This document shows positions 1-7,089 of a stretch of 64,000 bases of DNA, piece by piece. Source of the DNA: Halomonas sp. SpR1 (lineage in GTDB: Bacteria > Pseudomonadota > Gammaproteobacteria > Pseudomonadales > Halomonadaceae); the NCBI RefSeq assembly GCF_031010175.1, contig NZ_JAUAMB010000002.1, positions 186,001 to 250,000 of the forward strand. The letters are read 5' to 3'. Every line of letters begins with the position of its first letter. Position 1 is the first letter of the stretch. The position numbers were made by a program, and so were the translations under genes. The notes beneath the pieces are model-generated. The model saw only the letters and a program-made list of their open reading frames with translations. It was not told where the DNA came from and did no database searches.

Positions 1-107
1 CTTTCGCCCACGCTTGGTCAATTAGTTCGTCAATTTAGTTCTCCGGCATCTCGCTTTGAGTTGTTGATCTGCCATTGATTGTTATTACATTAAGTAGGAG
101 CTCTTGC

Positions 108-1532
108 ATGAAGCGCTTGATTCTCCCTTCCACGCTTTGGGTCTGTGTGGTGGCACTGCTAACGTTTGGCCAAGTCGCCAACGCTCAGAATTTGCCCGAT
201 TTCACCGCCTTAGTTGAAGACGCTGCTCCAGGGGTCGTGAATATCTCGACCAGTCGAACGGTACAGCGCAGTAGCGCGCCGGGTTTTGGTGGGTTCGGTG
301 GTCAGGAAATCCCGGAAATTTTCCGTCACTTTTTTGGAGAGGAGTTCGGTGATCGCTTTCCAGCACCGCCTGGTGGCGGGCAAGGGCGTACAGAAGAGCG
401 ACAGTCTTTAGGCTCCGGGTTCGTCATCAGTGAAGATGGTTACATAATGACCAATGCACACGTTGTGCAAGATGCCGATGAGATCCTCGTACGGCTCAAT
501 GATCGGCGTGAATTGAGTGCGGAAGTGATAGGTAGCGATCCACAAACGGATGTGGCGCTACTTAAAATTGATGCCAGTGACTTGCCCACGCTTACTCTGG
601 GGGATTCTGATGAACTCAAAGTAGGTGAGTGGGTGGCTGCTATTGGCTCACCTTTTGGTTTTGATCATTCGGTCACCGCGGGTATTGTCAGTGCCATTAA
701 CCGCACCTTGCCGCGAGATGCGTATGTGCCGTTTATTCAAACCGATGTGGCAATCAATCCCGGCAACTCCGGTGGCCCGTTGTTCAATCTGGATGGCGAA
801 GTGGTGGGTATTAACTCGCAAATCTTTACTCGCAGCGGCGGCTTTATGGGCGTCTCGTTTGCCATTCCCATTAACGTTGCCATGGATGTGGCCGAACAAC
901 TGCGTGAAGGTGGCCGCGTGAACCGTGGTTGGTTAGGTGTGATGATTCAGCCCGTTTCTGACGACCTGGCCGAATCTTTCGGCATGGAGAGTGCGATAGG
1001 CGCTTTGATTGCTGACCTTGACCCCGAAGGCCCCGCGGCCGAGGGTGGGCTTCAGGCTGGCGATGTCATCCTGGAGGTCAATGGTGAAGAGGTCGAACGC
1101 TCGAGCTCACTGCCACGGCTGATCGGTAAAGGTGCGCCAGGTACCGAGGTGGAGCTCACCTTGATGCGTGACGGTGAAGAGCTGACCGAGTCAGTCGAAT
1201 TAGGTAGTTGGCCAGATGCCGAGCAGCAGACAGCGCAGACCAGCAGCAATAATCAAGCGCGCCTTGGCGTAATGGTCGCTGAAATTGATGACGCCATGCG
1301 CGAGCAGTTGAATATTCCCGGCGGTGTGGTTGTGCGCCAGGTTGAGTCTGGCAGCGTGGCCGCAGAGGCCGGCATTCGCCCAGGTGATGTATTAGTGAGC
1401 ATTGATCACCGCAGCGTTTCCTCTGCCGATGAGCTGGTAGAGGTTGTCGAAGCGTTACCCACCGACCGTGCTATTCCAGTACGTCTGTTCCGCGATGGGC
1501 GCTCACTCTTCGTAGCGCTACGTCTGGAATAA
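108..1532 (+). CDS. mucD: Periplasmic serine protease of the MucD/DegP (HtrA) family
   Basis: A 474-aa secreted HtrA-type protease/chaperone that degrades misfolded envelope proteins. The ATG at 108 is chosen because AGGAG sits at 96-100. The first ~26 residues form a signal peptide ending in ANA before QN. The catalytic triad is visible: His118 in TNAHVV, Asp148 in QTDVALLKI and Ser221 in GNSGGP. Two PDZ domains follow (about 260-350 and 385-470). The length equals that of Pseudomonas MucD, the member of the algU-mucAB stress operon that normally lies just before lepA. Here the prophage separates it from lepA. An upstream TTG/GTG-type start at 75 is possible but lacks a ribosome site. Confidence 0.95.
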   Translation: MKRLILPSTLWVCVVALLTFGQVANAQNLPDFTALVEDAAPGVVNISTSRTVQRSSAPGFGGFGGQEIPEIFRHFFGEEFGDRFPAPPGGGQGRTEERQSLGSGFVISEDGYIMTNAHVVQDADEILVRLNDRRELSAEVIGSDPQTDVALLKIDASDLPTLTLGDSDELKVGEWVAAIGSPFGFDHSVTAGIVSAINRTLPRDAYVPFIQTDVAINPGNSGGPLFNLDGEVVGINSQIFTRSGGFMGVSFAIPINVAMDVAEQLREGGRVNRGWLGVMIQPVSDDLAESFGMESAIGALIADLDPEGPAAEGGLQAGDVILEVNGEEVERSSSLPRLIGKGAPGTEVELTLMRDGEELTESVELGSWPDAEQQTAQTSSNNQARLGVMVAEIDDAMREQLNIPGGVVVRQVESGSVAAEAGIRPGDVLVSIDHRSVSSADELVEVVEALPTDRAIPVRLFRDGRSLFVALRLE

Positions 1533-1551
1533 CCCGCCTATTTTCAATCCA

Positions 1552-1574
1552 GGTCCGGCGGTTCTCGCCGGACC
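1552..1574 (+). terminator. Hairpin after mucD
   Basis: A perfect 9-bp stem (GGTCCGGCG / CGCCGGACC) with a 5-nt loop lies 20 nt after the mucD stop. No T-run follows, so it may be a weak terminator, an mRNA-stabilising hairpin or a processing site. Confidence 0.4.
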
Positions 1575-1576
1575 GC

Positions 1577-1605
1577 TGTTCCTAGCCTGCGCATATCGCT
1601 ACAAT
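1577..1605 (+). promoter_or_regulatory. Possible native lepA promoter
   Basis: A TACAAT hexamer at 1600-1605 matches a -10 box, but the -35 is poor. It lies between the mucD hairpin and the truncated lepA start. If active, it is now cut off from functional lepA by the prophage. Confidence 0.25.
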
Positions 1606-1727
1606 AGCGGATATCTTTTTGTCGGAAATGGCCCTTACTTTTAAACGGCAGCTGTTTTCGAGCTTTGAACTCTCGAAGCGGTCTGCTAGTGCGGCCGCTT
1701 GCGTACCACTAAGGCAGAACAGACTCA

Positions 1728-1802
1728 ATGTCCCAAGACGTTCCCAACGGAAAGCTTAAGCACATAAGAAATTTTTCTATTATCGCCCACATCGACGATT
1801 AA
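1728..1802 (+). pseudogene. lepA: Native 5' end of lepA, truncated by prophage insertion
   Basis: ATG at 1728 opens a reading frame of 24 codons whose residues 11-23 ([13 protein letters not shown]) are identical to the start of LepA. The frame enters phage DNA and stops at TAA 1800-1802. The intact GTPase continues at 55148. Joining this piece at the core repeat to 55214 restores an in-frame native LepA beginning MSQDVPNGKLKHIRN, which shows that it is the host part of attB. Confidence 0.92.
1758..1796 (+). other. attL: attL attachment site
   Basis: This 39-bp stretch matches 55175-55213 with two mismatches (1763 and 1775), both at synonymous third codon positions of lepA. The last 21 bp (1776-1796) are identical and form the likely crossover core. 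Strand exchange in the core keeps the lepA frame open on the right side. Confidence 0.88.
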
Positions 1803-1806
1803 CCAC

Positions 1807-1898
1807 GCACCACTAGCTAACACTGCACCACTCTAAGCCCCTCTAATTACCTGCCTTTTCTTATCTTTTCGTAAACCTGCGCACCACAGCGCACTACT
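1807..1898 (+). repeat. Repeated GCACCACT motif, candidate integrase arm sites
   Basis: Four direct copies of GCACCACT or a close variant occur at 1807-1814, 1825-1832, 1881-1888 and 1891-1898, between the att core and the integrase gene. Short direct repeats here are typical of arm-type binding sites for the N-terminal domain of lambda/P4-type integrases. The function is inferred from position. Confidence 0.5.
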
Positions 1899-1923
1899 AA
1901 AAAACACTGCGAACCGCTAGAAA

Positions 1924-1945
1924 TATGTACTTGTCCGTGTACATA
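1924..1945. promoter_or_regulatory. Inverted repeat before the integrase gene
   Basis: TATGTAC and GTACATA form a perfect 7-bp inverted repeat with an 8-nt spacer. A further TGTACA occurs at 1980-1985, next to the start codon. This is a likely operator for integrase expression. The cognate regulator is unknown. Confidence 0.4.
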
Positions 1946-1985
1946 CTATGTCTCTTATTCAATCGTCGCTGGGGAGCATGTACAC

Positions 1986-3212
1986 ATGGCGCTAACCGAC
2001 GCTTGGCTTAAGTCCGTCCATCGAAAGCCAAGAGAACGATCTTTAGAGAAAGCTGACAGAGATGGCATGGGCGCTAGGGTGACGCCTGCAGGTAAGGTGG
2101 TTTTTCAATTGCGGTTTCGTTACCAGGGAAAAGCTGCGCGCATGGATCTAGGCAGCTATCCTGCTATGTCGCTTAAAGAAGCTCGCGACGAAGCCTTGAA
2201 GCGACGTGGGCAATTAGAGCAGGGCTTCGATCCCCGCGTACAAAAGCGTGTGGAGCTAAGTGCGATAGCAGATGCACACACAAATGAAACGCTGGTACGT
2301 GATTGGTATGTTCGCTATTGCGAGCCCAATAAGGTTGGAGCGCGCGAAATTTTGCGGTCGTTCGAGCTTCACGTTTTCCCCACACTCGGCGCCTTGCCTG
2401 TGGATGACACCGGCTTACGGCAATGGATGGATCTATTGGAACGCTTAGCGGAACATAAGCCCAGGATCGCCGAACGCCTACTGGCAAATATGAAGCAAGT
2501 TCACAAGTGGGGCGCAAGACGCGGACTGACTGAAAGCCAACCCCTTGCTGCCATCAGTGCAAAGACAGATCTCTACGTTAATCGCATGAGGGAGTCGGGA
2601 AGGGCGCTAAGTGACGAAGAGCTGAAGGTGGTGTGGCACGCCATGGCCAGGTCTCGTATGCCTAGACGATCACAGCTTTTCGTTAAGCTGGTTCTCTTTT
2701 TTGGGTGTCGCCCAGGAGAATTAATGCATGCTGCAAAAGGGGAGTTTGATTTTAAGGAAGGGATTTGGTCTATACCGCCAGAGCGGCACAAAACCGGAAG
2801 GAAGACTGGAAGGGTGCTCAAACGGCCAATTATTGAAGAAGTGGCGCCACTAATACATGAAGCCATGAGCCTATCGCACAGCCGCGATTTGCTCTTTAGT
2901 GCTGAACTGTCTGATAAGCCTATGCACCAAAGCTCAACATTGAGCTACCCCCGCAACATCATGAAGGTGGCCGAAAAGCAGCTTAACTACCCAATGGCGC
3001 ATTGGTCTATGTACGATCTGCGGAAAACAGCTAGAACGAACTGGTCGACGTTGGCCGAGCCTCATATTTGCGAACTGATGCTCGGCCACGTTCTTCCAGG
3101 CGTTTGGCAGGTGTACGACCGCCATGATTATTTGGAAGAGCAGGCGACAGCCTACAAGGCTTGGTATGAGCGCATTATGCGGCTTGTAGCTGGCGATCTT
3201 CCCAAGCCTTGA
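1986..3212 (+). CDS. int: Tyrosine-family phage integrase
   Basis: A 408-aa site-specific recombinase with an N-terminal arm-binding domain (DUF4102-like, about 1-90), a core-binding domain (about 100-190) and a catalytic domain. Visible catalytic residues are Arg242 (CRPGE), Arg346 (YDLRKTART), His368 (LGH) and the nucleophile Tyr377 (VWQVYDRHDY). The usual His of the HxxR box is Tyr343 here. GGGGAG at 1971-1976 supports the ATG. It lies next to attL and should catalyse insertion into lepA. Its 3' end overlaps the convergent AlpA-like gene by 38 bp. Confidence 0.93.
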   Translation: MALTDAWLKSVHRKPRERSLEKADRDGMGARVTPAGKVVFQLRFRYQGKAARMDLGSYPAMSLKEARDEALKRRGQLEQGFDPRVQKRVELSAIADAHTNETLVRDWYVRYCEPNKVGAREILRSFELHVFPTLGALPVDDTGLRQWMDLLERLAEHKPRIAERLLANMKQVHKWGARRGLTESQPLAAISAKTDLYVNRMRESGRALSDEELKVVWHAMARSRMPRRSQLFVKLVLFFGCRPGELMHAAKGEFDFKEGIWSIPPERHKTGRKTGRVLKRPIIEEVAPLIHEAMSLSHSRDLLFSAELSDKPMHQSSTLSYPRNIMKVAEKQLNYPMAHWSMYDLRKTARTNWSTLAEPHICELMLGHVLPGVWQVYDRHDYLEEQATAYKAWYERIMRLVAGDLPKP

Positions 3213-3363
3213 TATCGCTCTCTCGCCAGCGAGATTCAGCACCATGGCCTCCCTGAATAACGGGTTTAGGAAACCCCTTGGTGCTTTGCCAACGTTGTAG
3301 AGTGTTACGGCTTCTGTTGTAACGTTCACATAGTTGGCTTGTGCTTATGTATTGCTCTTGCAT
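3175..3363 (-). CDS. AlpA-like DNA-binding protein, candidate excisionase
   Basis: A 62-aa winged-helix/MerR-type small protein with the pattern STSQLCERYNRSRNTLQRW near the N-terminus, as in AlpA and phage excisionases. The start at 3363 has an AGGAG site upstream. It is convergent to int and overlaps its last 38 bp. It lies beyond a leftward terminator at 3387-3411, so expression may need readthrough of the leftward operon, which would suit a protein needed on induction. The excisionase role is inferred from size, fold and position. Confidence 0.7.
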   Translation of the reverse strand: MQEQYISTSQLCERYNRSRNTLQRWQSTKGFPKPVIQGGHGAESRWRESDIKAWEDRQLQAA

Positions 3364-3386
3364 GATAATCTCCTGCATCCAGGCAC

Positions 3387-3411
3387 AAAAAAACCGCTCA
3401 TTCGCGGCGGT
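3387..3411 (-). terminator. Leftward intrinsic terminator
   Basis: Read leftwards, ACCGC and GCGGT form a short stem followed by a run of at least six T residues. It lies between the last small gene of the leftward early operon and the AlpA-like gene. Confidence 0.6.
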
Positions 3412-3452
3412 AGTCTTTAAATAATCTGGTTGATAAACGCCAGCGGGGCGTA

Positions 3453-3659
3453 TCAGGGATAAGCTGTCTCTTGCGGACAAGTGCTGCGATCCGCTTGGCA
3501 TTTGGGAGCTGGTCGAGCATGTAGGTACTCCGTGCAGCTGACGATGGTGCGATGCTTGCTTTTGCTAACGGTTGGCATGGTGGAAAAGGGAAGCTGGCCA
3601 CAATCGGCAATGGCATGTTGGCAGGACATGCACAGGGTGGGTTTGGGGTAGTGTTTCAT
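3453..3659 (-). CDS. Small cysteine-rich protein, possible zinc-binding
   Basis: 68 aa with six Cys, including an N-terminal CxxC-x6-C cluster (CMSCQHAIADC), suggesting a zinc ribbon or knuckle. It begins 7 nt after the stop of the upstream 147-aa gene, so it is probably translationally coupled. Its ribosome site is weak. Short cysteine-rich proteins of this layout are common at the end of phage early operons, with unknown function. Confidence 0.55.
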   Translation of the reverse strand: MKHYPKPTLCMSCQHAIADCGQLPFSTMPTVSKSKHRTIVSCTEYLHARPAPKCQADRSTCPQETAYP

Positions 3660-3666
3660 GTATCGC

Positions 3667-4110
3667 CTACGCCACTAGTGAGCCGATTGCTTTGATCTTG
3701 GGCAGATTGTCCAGGCGCTCAAACAATGCCGCTGCTTTTTCATCGTCGGCTTGAGCGAAGTGGTAAAAGCCTGCTTGTTTAGCGGCTTCCATAAAGTGGG
3801 GCACCATGTCCCATATGGCCTCATTGCGGAGCTTGGCAGCGCTGCAGGGTTTGCCATCAATCATGGCAATGGCTTCAATCATGCCTAGCCGGTAACCGGT
3901 CGAGGATTCGGTAATATGGATACGCGCACCTTCATCGTCGCAAGCGAACCAAGCAAAAGCTTCAATCACGCGGCCTTTGTGCGCGCCTTCCATCACTTCG
4001 GCTTTTAAATCGCCTAAGGCGCTAGCGGTTTCTACCTTTCCACCCGCCATGAGTGGGCGCTTGTCGTTTTCGTCATCGCCAATGATGTGAGTTGTGATGT
4101 TGAGTTTCAT
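3667..4110 (-). CDS. Phage early protein of unknown function
   Basis: 147 aa, soluble, with no motif I recognise. GAGGTG precedes the start at 4110. The C-terminal half is helical and Ala-rich. It is the upstream partner of the small Cys-rich protein and belongs to the leftward early operon, separated from ssb by the disturbed stretch 4111-4907. Confidence 0.7.
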   Translation of the reverse strand: MKLNITTHIIGDDENDKRPLMAGGKVETASALGDLKAEVMEGAHKGRVIEAFAWFACDDEGARIHITESSTGYRLGMIEAIAMIDGKPCSAAKLRNEAIWDMVPHFMEAAKQAGFYHFAQADDEKAAALFERLDNLPKIKAIGSLVA

Positions 4111-4140
4111 ATTTCACCTCGCAAAGTTGTTACTTTTTAG

Positions 4141-4290
4141 TTTGCAGCGGAAGCGCGCCTCCATGCTCCCGACGCGTTTGCCACGATTGAATCCCTTGGC
4201 GTCGCCACCCAGACCAAAGAACAGGTGAAAGTGCCGGATTTCTCGATGCTCGAGCATGTGTATCCTTCTGGTATTAAAAAGGTGGCGTAA
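4141..4290 (+). pseudogene. Coding-like remnant without a start codon
   Basis: A plus-strand frame open from the TAG at 4138 to the TAA at 4288. It gives 49 codons with protein-like composition, ending VYPSGIKKVA. No start codon with a ribosome site is present at its head, so it looks like the 3' end of a gene whose front has been lost. I do not recognise the parent protein. It sits on the opposite strand to the surrounding early genes. Confidence 0.35.
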
Positions 4291-4343
4291 ACGGATGAGG
4301 CTGAGATAAGTTTGTAGGTAAAATCCAGCGAGGAGTGCGACCA

Positions 4344-4628
4344 ATGTCACATACAATACGGATTCATGAATCCAAGATCGATCAGATGGATCAGGGTGAC
4401 TTCCACTTGATTGCTACTGTGGGACAAGGGGAAGAGAATTACGTGGGGGAAGGGCGCGAAATTAAACTGGATAAGCGTCTTCCGCCATTCGTGGGGCGTG
4501 ATCATCCTGGCACTGACATGACCCCAAAGGTGTTGCTGATCGAGTCGGATAGCCCTGATGATCCAGCCACAATCCAGCGGTTCAAGGATGAATTGGGCGT
4601 TTATCAGCCACGCAAATTTCATACTTGA
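4344..4628 (+). CDS. Small hypothetical protein on the opposite strand of the early operon
   Basis: 94 aa, acidic, starting MSHTIRIHESKIDQMDQGD. GGAG at 4332-4335 supports the ATG at 4344. It is the only convincing plus-strand gene between the leftward early genes, next to the remnant at 4141-4290. This suggests a small inserted cassette. The long minus-strand frame across it has poor coding character. No domain recognised. Confidence 0.6.
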   Translation: MSHTIRIHESKIDQMDQGDFHLIATVGQGEENYVGEGREIKLDKRLPPFVGRDHPGTDMTPKVLLIESDSPDDPATIQRFKDELGVYQPRKFHT

Positions 4629-4907
4629 TCTAGCGCAATCTTGTTCGCTGACGGGCTCTTCGTTTAGCGGCCATTGCATCGCATAATAGTGGCCTTGAAT
4701 TCGAGGGCCCCGTATCGTGGGGCAACCGGCTTTGCCTATGCCTACTGATAAGCAGTCAACTCGGCCCGCAAACGCTTGCCCCATGCCAACGTTTGCGGGG
4801 TAGAGCTAAGGAGGGCGGCATATCTCCGCTGCACTGGCTTATTGGTACAGGTAAACCACACGCCACCCCGAGCCGGTGTGCAAGCGGTCAGGCGCGATGC
4901 TACTCAT
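4629..4907. other. Mostly non-coding stretch with a large hairpin
   Basis: No convincing gene. CCCGCAAACG (4765-4774) and CGTTTGCGGG (4790-4799) form a perfect 10-bp inverted repeat with a 15-nt loop. On the minus strand a 22-codon frame starts at 4907 directly after the ssb stop and ends at 4839. It could be a short coupled peptide, but the evidence is weak. Confidence 0.4.
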
Positions 4908-5273
4908 TCAGAAAGGGATTTCATCGTCGAACGTGTCGTACTGTGATGGATCAGGGGCGCCATATGGCGGTGGTTGCTGCTGACTTTGTGGCGCCTGATT
5001 GGGTGGGGGCTGCTGATATCCACCGTTGTTCGCTGGTGGCTGCCCCTTGCCTTGCTGCCGGTTCGGCTTAAAACAGGACATCACCACGCTGTCGCGGTTG
5101 TCGGGATTAGGCAGCCCGGCTGGGTTAAACCAGCGATGCATGATGATAAATTCACTGCCGTCGTCGTTCTTCATCAAGGCGCCGACGTTTTGCCAGCGGC
5201 CTTTTGTTTGGCCTGATTGTCGATCAAGGTATTCGCCGGTTTTAACGGCAATGTCGCGTAGCTTCTGAGCCAT
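4908..5273 (-). CDS. ssb: Phage single-stranded DNA-binding protein
   Basis: 121 aa. An N-terminal OB-fold-like region (about 1-70) is followed by a Gln/Pro-rich linker (about 73-108) and the acidic tip DDEIPF, the hallmark of bacterial SSB C-termini that recruit repair and replication partners. GGAGG with 5-nt spacing supports the ATG at 5273; longer upstream starts do not fit. It works with the annealing protein at 8016-8861 in phage recombination. Confidence 0.88.
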   Translation of the reverse strand: MAQKLRDIAVKTGEYLDRQSGQTKGRWQNVGALMKNDDGSEFIIMHRWFNPAGLPNPDNRDSVVMSCFKPNRQQGKGQPPANNGGYQQPPPNQAPQSQQQPPPYGAPDPSQYDTFDDEIPF

Positions 5274-5287
5274 GTGACCTCCAAATG

Positions 5288-5309
5288 GAAAGGGCCCGAA
5301 GGCCCTCAG
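5288..5309 (-). terminator. UUCG hairpin between DUF2303 gene and ssb
   Basis: AGGGCC and GGCCCT form a perfect 6-bp stem. Read leftwards, the loop is TTCG, followed by TTTCC. It may be a weak terminator/attenuator or an mRNA stabiliser just upstream of ssb. Confidence 0.4.
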
Positions 5310-5325
5310 TGGTTGGGTGCTGCTG

Positions 5326-6120
5326 TTAAGGCTGGAAAGTGCCCAACAAGCACTCGCTTTCTGGCAAGCCATCCGTCACTAGCTTGGCGAACTCGGCGGC
5401 TATCTCTTCTTTGGCTGCGTCCAGCGCGATAGCGCGTAATCCAAACGATGGCCCGCCTTTCGTCTTGCTCGATACTCGCATTGCCAGCGTGCGATCTGTT
5501 AAGCCCTCGTAGGGTGTCAGCTTCCAGTAGATAACAGCAGGCAAGCGTTCGGCGTTCTTTACGGTGATGCTGTTCATGACGCCAACGCGGCTGGAATGCT
5601 CCTGCTTTTCGCTCTCAATGTTGGTGAGATCTTCTAGGCTGACTTTCCGGAAGGCGTGAATTACCTTGCTACGCTCCAACGCTTCGCCTTTGCTGTTTTC
5701 AAACGCAAGCAGATGGCCCCAATCTTCTACCAGCTCGACCATTTCCTCCTGGTCGAAGGTGCTGCCGTCGGCATTTAGGTAGGCAGTGAACTCTGGTGTT
5801 TTGGGCAGGTTCAGGGTGGCGGAGTGATCGCAGTGGCCAGGGCGCTCCGTAATGCCGATATCCAGATAAGAGCATGCCGCCATGGCGTCGCGGTCGATGA
5901 AGACAGGGGCTTCACTCTGGCGACCTGCCACGTAGGAAATAAAGTCTTTCAGCCCTTTGGTTCTGAATTGCCCACGAAAGCGGCGGCGCTGGTCTTGGTA
6001 CTTTTCCATATCCACCAGCTTGAAGTTATCGCCGACGATCAACGCGTGACCCTCGGCGGCTTCGGTACCAGTTTTGTGACTAGCTTCAATATGCTGTAGG
6101 GCTTCTTTGGTCAGTGACAT
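5326..6120 (-). CDS. DUF2303 family phage protein
   Basis: 264 aa matching the pattern of the phage DUF2303 family (N-terminal HALIVGDNFKLVDMEKYQDQRRR, then an FRGQF...F.SYV region). The biochemical role is unknown, but such genes travel with ssb and annealing genes in phage recombination operons. AGGAG lies upstream. Its ATG overlaps the stop of the preceding gene (TAATG), indicating translational coupling. Confidence 0.8.
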   Translation of the reverse strand: MSLTKEALQHIEASHKTGTEAAEGHALIVGDNFKLVDMEKYQDQRRRFRGQFRTKGLKDFISYVAGRQSEAPVFIDRDAMAACSYLDIGITERPGHCDHSATLNLPKTPEFTAYLNADGSTFDQEEMVELVEDWGHLLAFENSKGEALERSKVIHAFRKVSLEDLTNIESEKQEHSSRVGVMNSITVKNAERLPAVIYWKLTPYEGLTDRTLAMRVSSKTKGGPSFGLRAIALDAAKEEIAAEFAKLVTDGLPESECLLGTFQP

Positions 6121-6479
6121 TATTGCTTCTCCTGTTGGGCGCCTTTATCGCGGTGGGGGTGGCCGATCATGTCGAACTGGTTCTTGGGTTCCAGCGTCAT
6201 TTCGCCGCCGGTGTTCACGCACATGACCGTTTCGGTGGTGTGTTCTTCTGACTGTGTGCCGTGTTCGGTCGGAATCTTGAAGGCCAGCTTATGGGTAACG
6301 CCGACCCGGGCACCTGAGCCAATATTCTCGACTGTCAGATCAATCGATACTTTGGCTTTCTTTTTCGGGTTGTCCGTTGCCGACGCTGCCGCGTGGCTAA
6401 GGACTTTACCCAGGCGTTCAGCCAATACGCCGCCGTCCAGATCCTCAATGAATCTGGTCACATCGGTTGGGTGTGACAT
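6120..6479 (-). CDS. Conserved phage early protein of unknown function
   Basis: 119 aa from the ATG at 6479, preceded by GGAG. It has a helical N-terminus and a beta-rich middle with KVSIDLTVENIGSGARVGVTHKL. It is coupled to the DUF2303 gene by a one-base stop/start overlap. The pair probably functions together. No domain name that I can assign safely. Confidence 0.7.
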   Translation of the reverse strand: MSHPTDVTRFIEDLDGGVLAERLGKVLSHAAASATDNPKKKAKVSIDLTVENIGSGARVGVTHKLAFKIPTEHGTQSEEHTTETVMCVNTGGEMTLEPKNQFDMIGHPHRDKGAQQEKQ

Positions 6480-6521
6480 ACGAGTACTCCGTAGCAAGGG
6501 TGGTTGTGAATGGGAGGCATC

Positions 6522-6548
6522 AAAAAGGCCACCTCAGTGGGTGGCCTT
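6522..6548 (-). terminator. Strong leftward terminator after the DUF3617 gene
   Basis: AAGGCCACC (6525-6533) and GGTGGCCTT (6540-6548) form a perfect 9-bp stem with a 6-nt loop. Read leftwards the stem is followed by further T residues. It splits the leftward operon between the DUF3617 cargo gene and the DUF2303/ssb genes. Confidence 0.75.
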
Positions 6549-6579
6549 AAATCAGCGCGTATTAAGCGATGGTGGTGCG

Positions 6580-6990
6580 TTAGCAGTCTTCTGCAATCCA
6601 ACGGTTTTCTTGGGTCGTTGTAATTGTTTCGCTACTAATCAGCTCGGTCTTGGAGGTAGTGTGCTCTTCGCTATGCTGCGTAATGGTGATATTAATCTCA
6701 ACATCTTGATCACCGTATGAATTAGACGCAGAAGCATGAACTGTGTTGCCGCTCTGCGTGAACTCAATATCAGTAAATCCAGCCTCATTGAAGTCACTGC
6801 GAAATGCCGCTTCAGGGTCTTTAGCTTCCTCTTCTGTAATACACTGCTGTTCGGTCATTTCTTGCGGCGTCTCACCACCAAGAGCATTGCTTTCAATGGT
6901 CTGTTCCCATAGACCTGGCTTCAATTCAAAAGCCCAAGCAGGCAGCGAAGCTGTTACCAGCAGTGTGGCAATTAGGCTCTTCCGCAGCAT
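6580..6990 (-). CDS. Secreted DUF3617-like protein, candidate lysogenic cargo
   Basis: 136 aa with a clear signal peptide ending AWA before FELKPGLWE, the opening typical of periplasmic DUF3617 proteins. Two Cys (in QQCITEE and the final EDC) could form a disulfide. GGAG precedes the ATG. An AT-rich 100-bp gap upstream could hold its own promoter, and a strong terminator follows. That layout and its export are unlike the neighbouring DNA-metabolism genes, so it resembles a moron that alters the lysogen's envelope. Function inferred only from context. Confidence 0.75.
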   Translation of the reverse strand: MLRKSLIATLLVTASLPAWAFELKPGLWEQTIESNALGGETPQEMTEQQCITEEEAKDPEAAFRSDFNEAGFTDIEFTQSGNTVHASASNSYGDQDVEINITITQHSEEHTTSKTELISSETITTTQENRWIAEDC

Positions 6991-7089
6991 ATTTCACTCC
7001 AGTTATGTAAAGGGGGAGGGCTAAGAATAGCTTAATTTGCTGCTTGAATGCGAATTGACTTAATAAAGCAGTATTAAACAAGGAAACAC

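Noticed and set aside
4347..4784. A 145-codon minus-strand frame opposite the 94-aa gene
   Set aside because: It covers the same DNA as the plus-strand gene at 4344-4628, which has a better ribosome site and composition; the minus frame has odd composition and no ribosome site.
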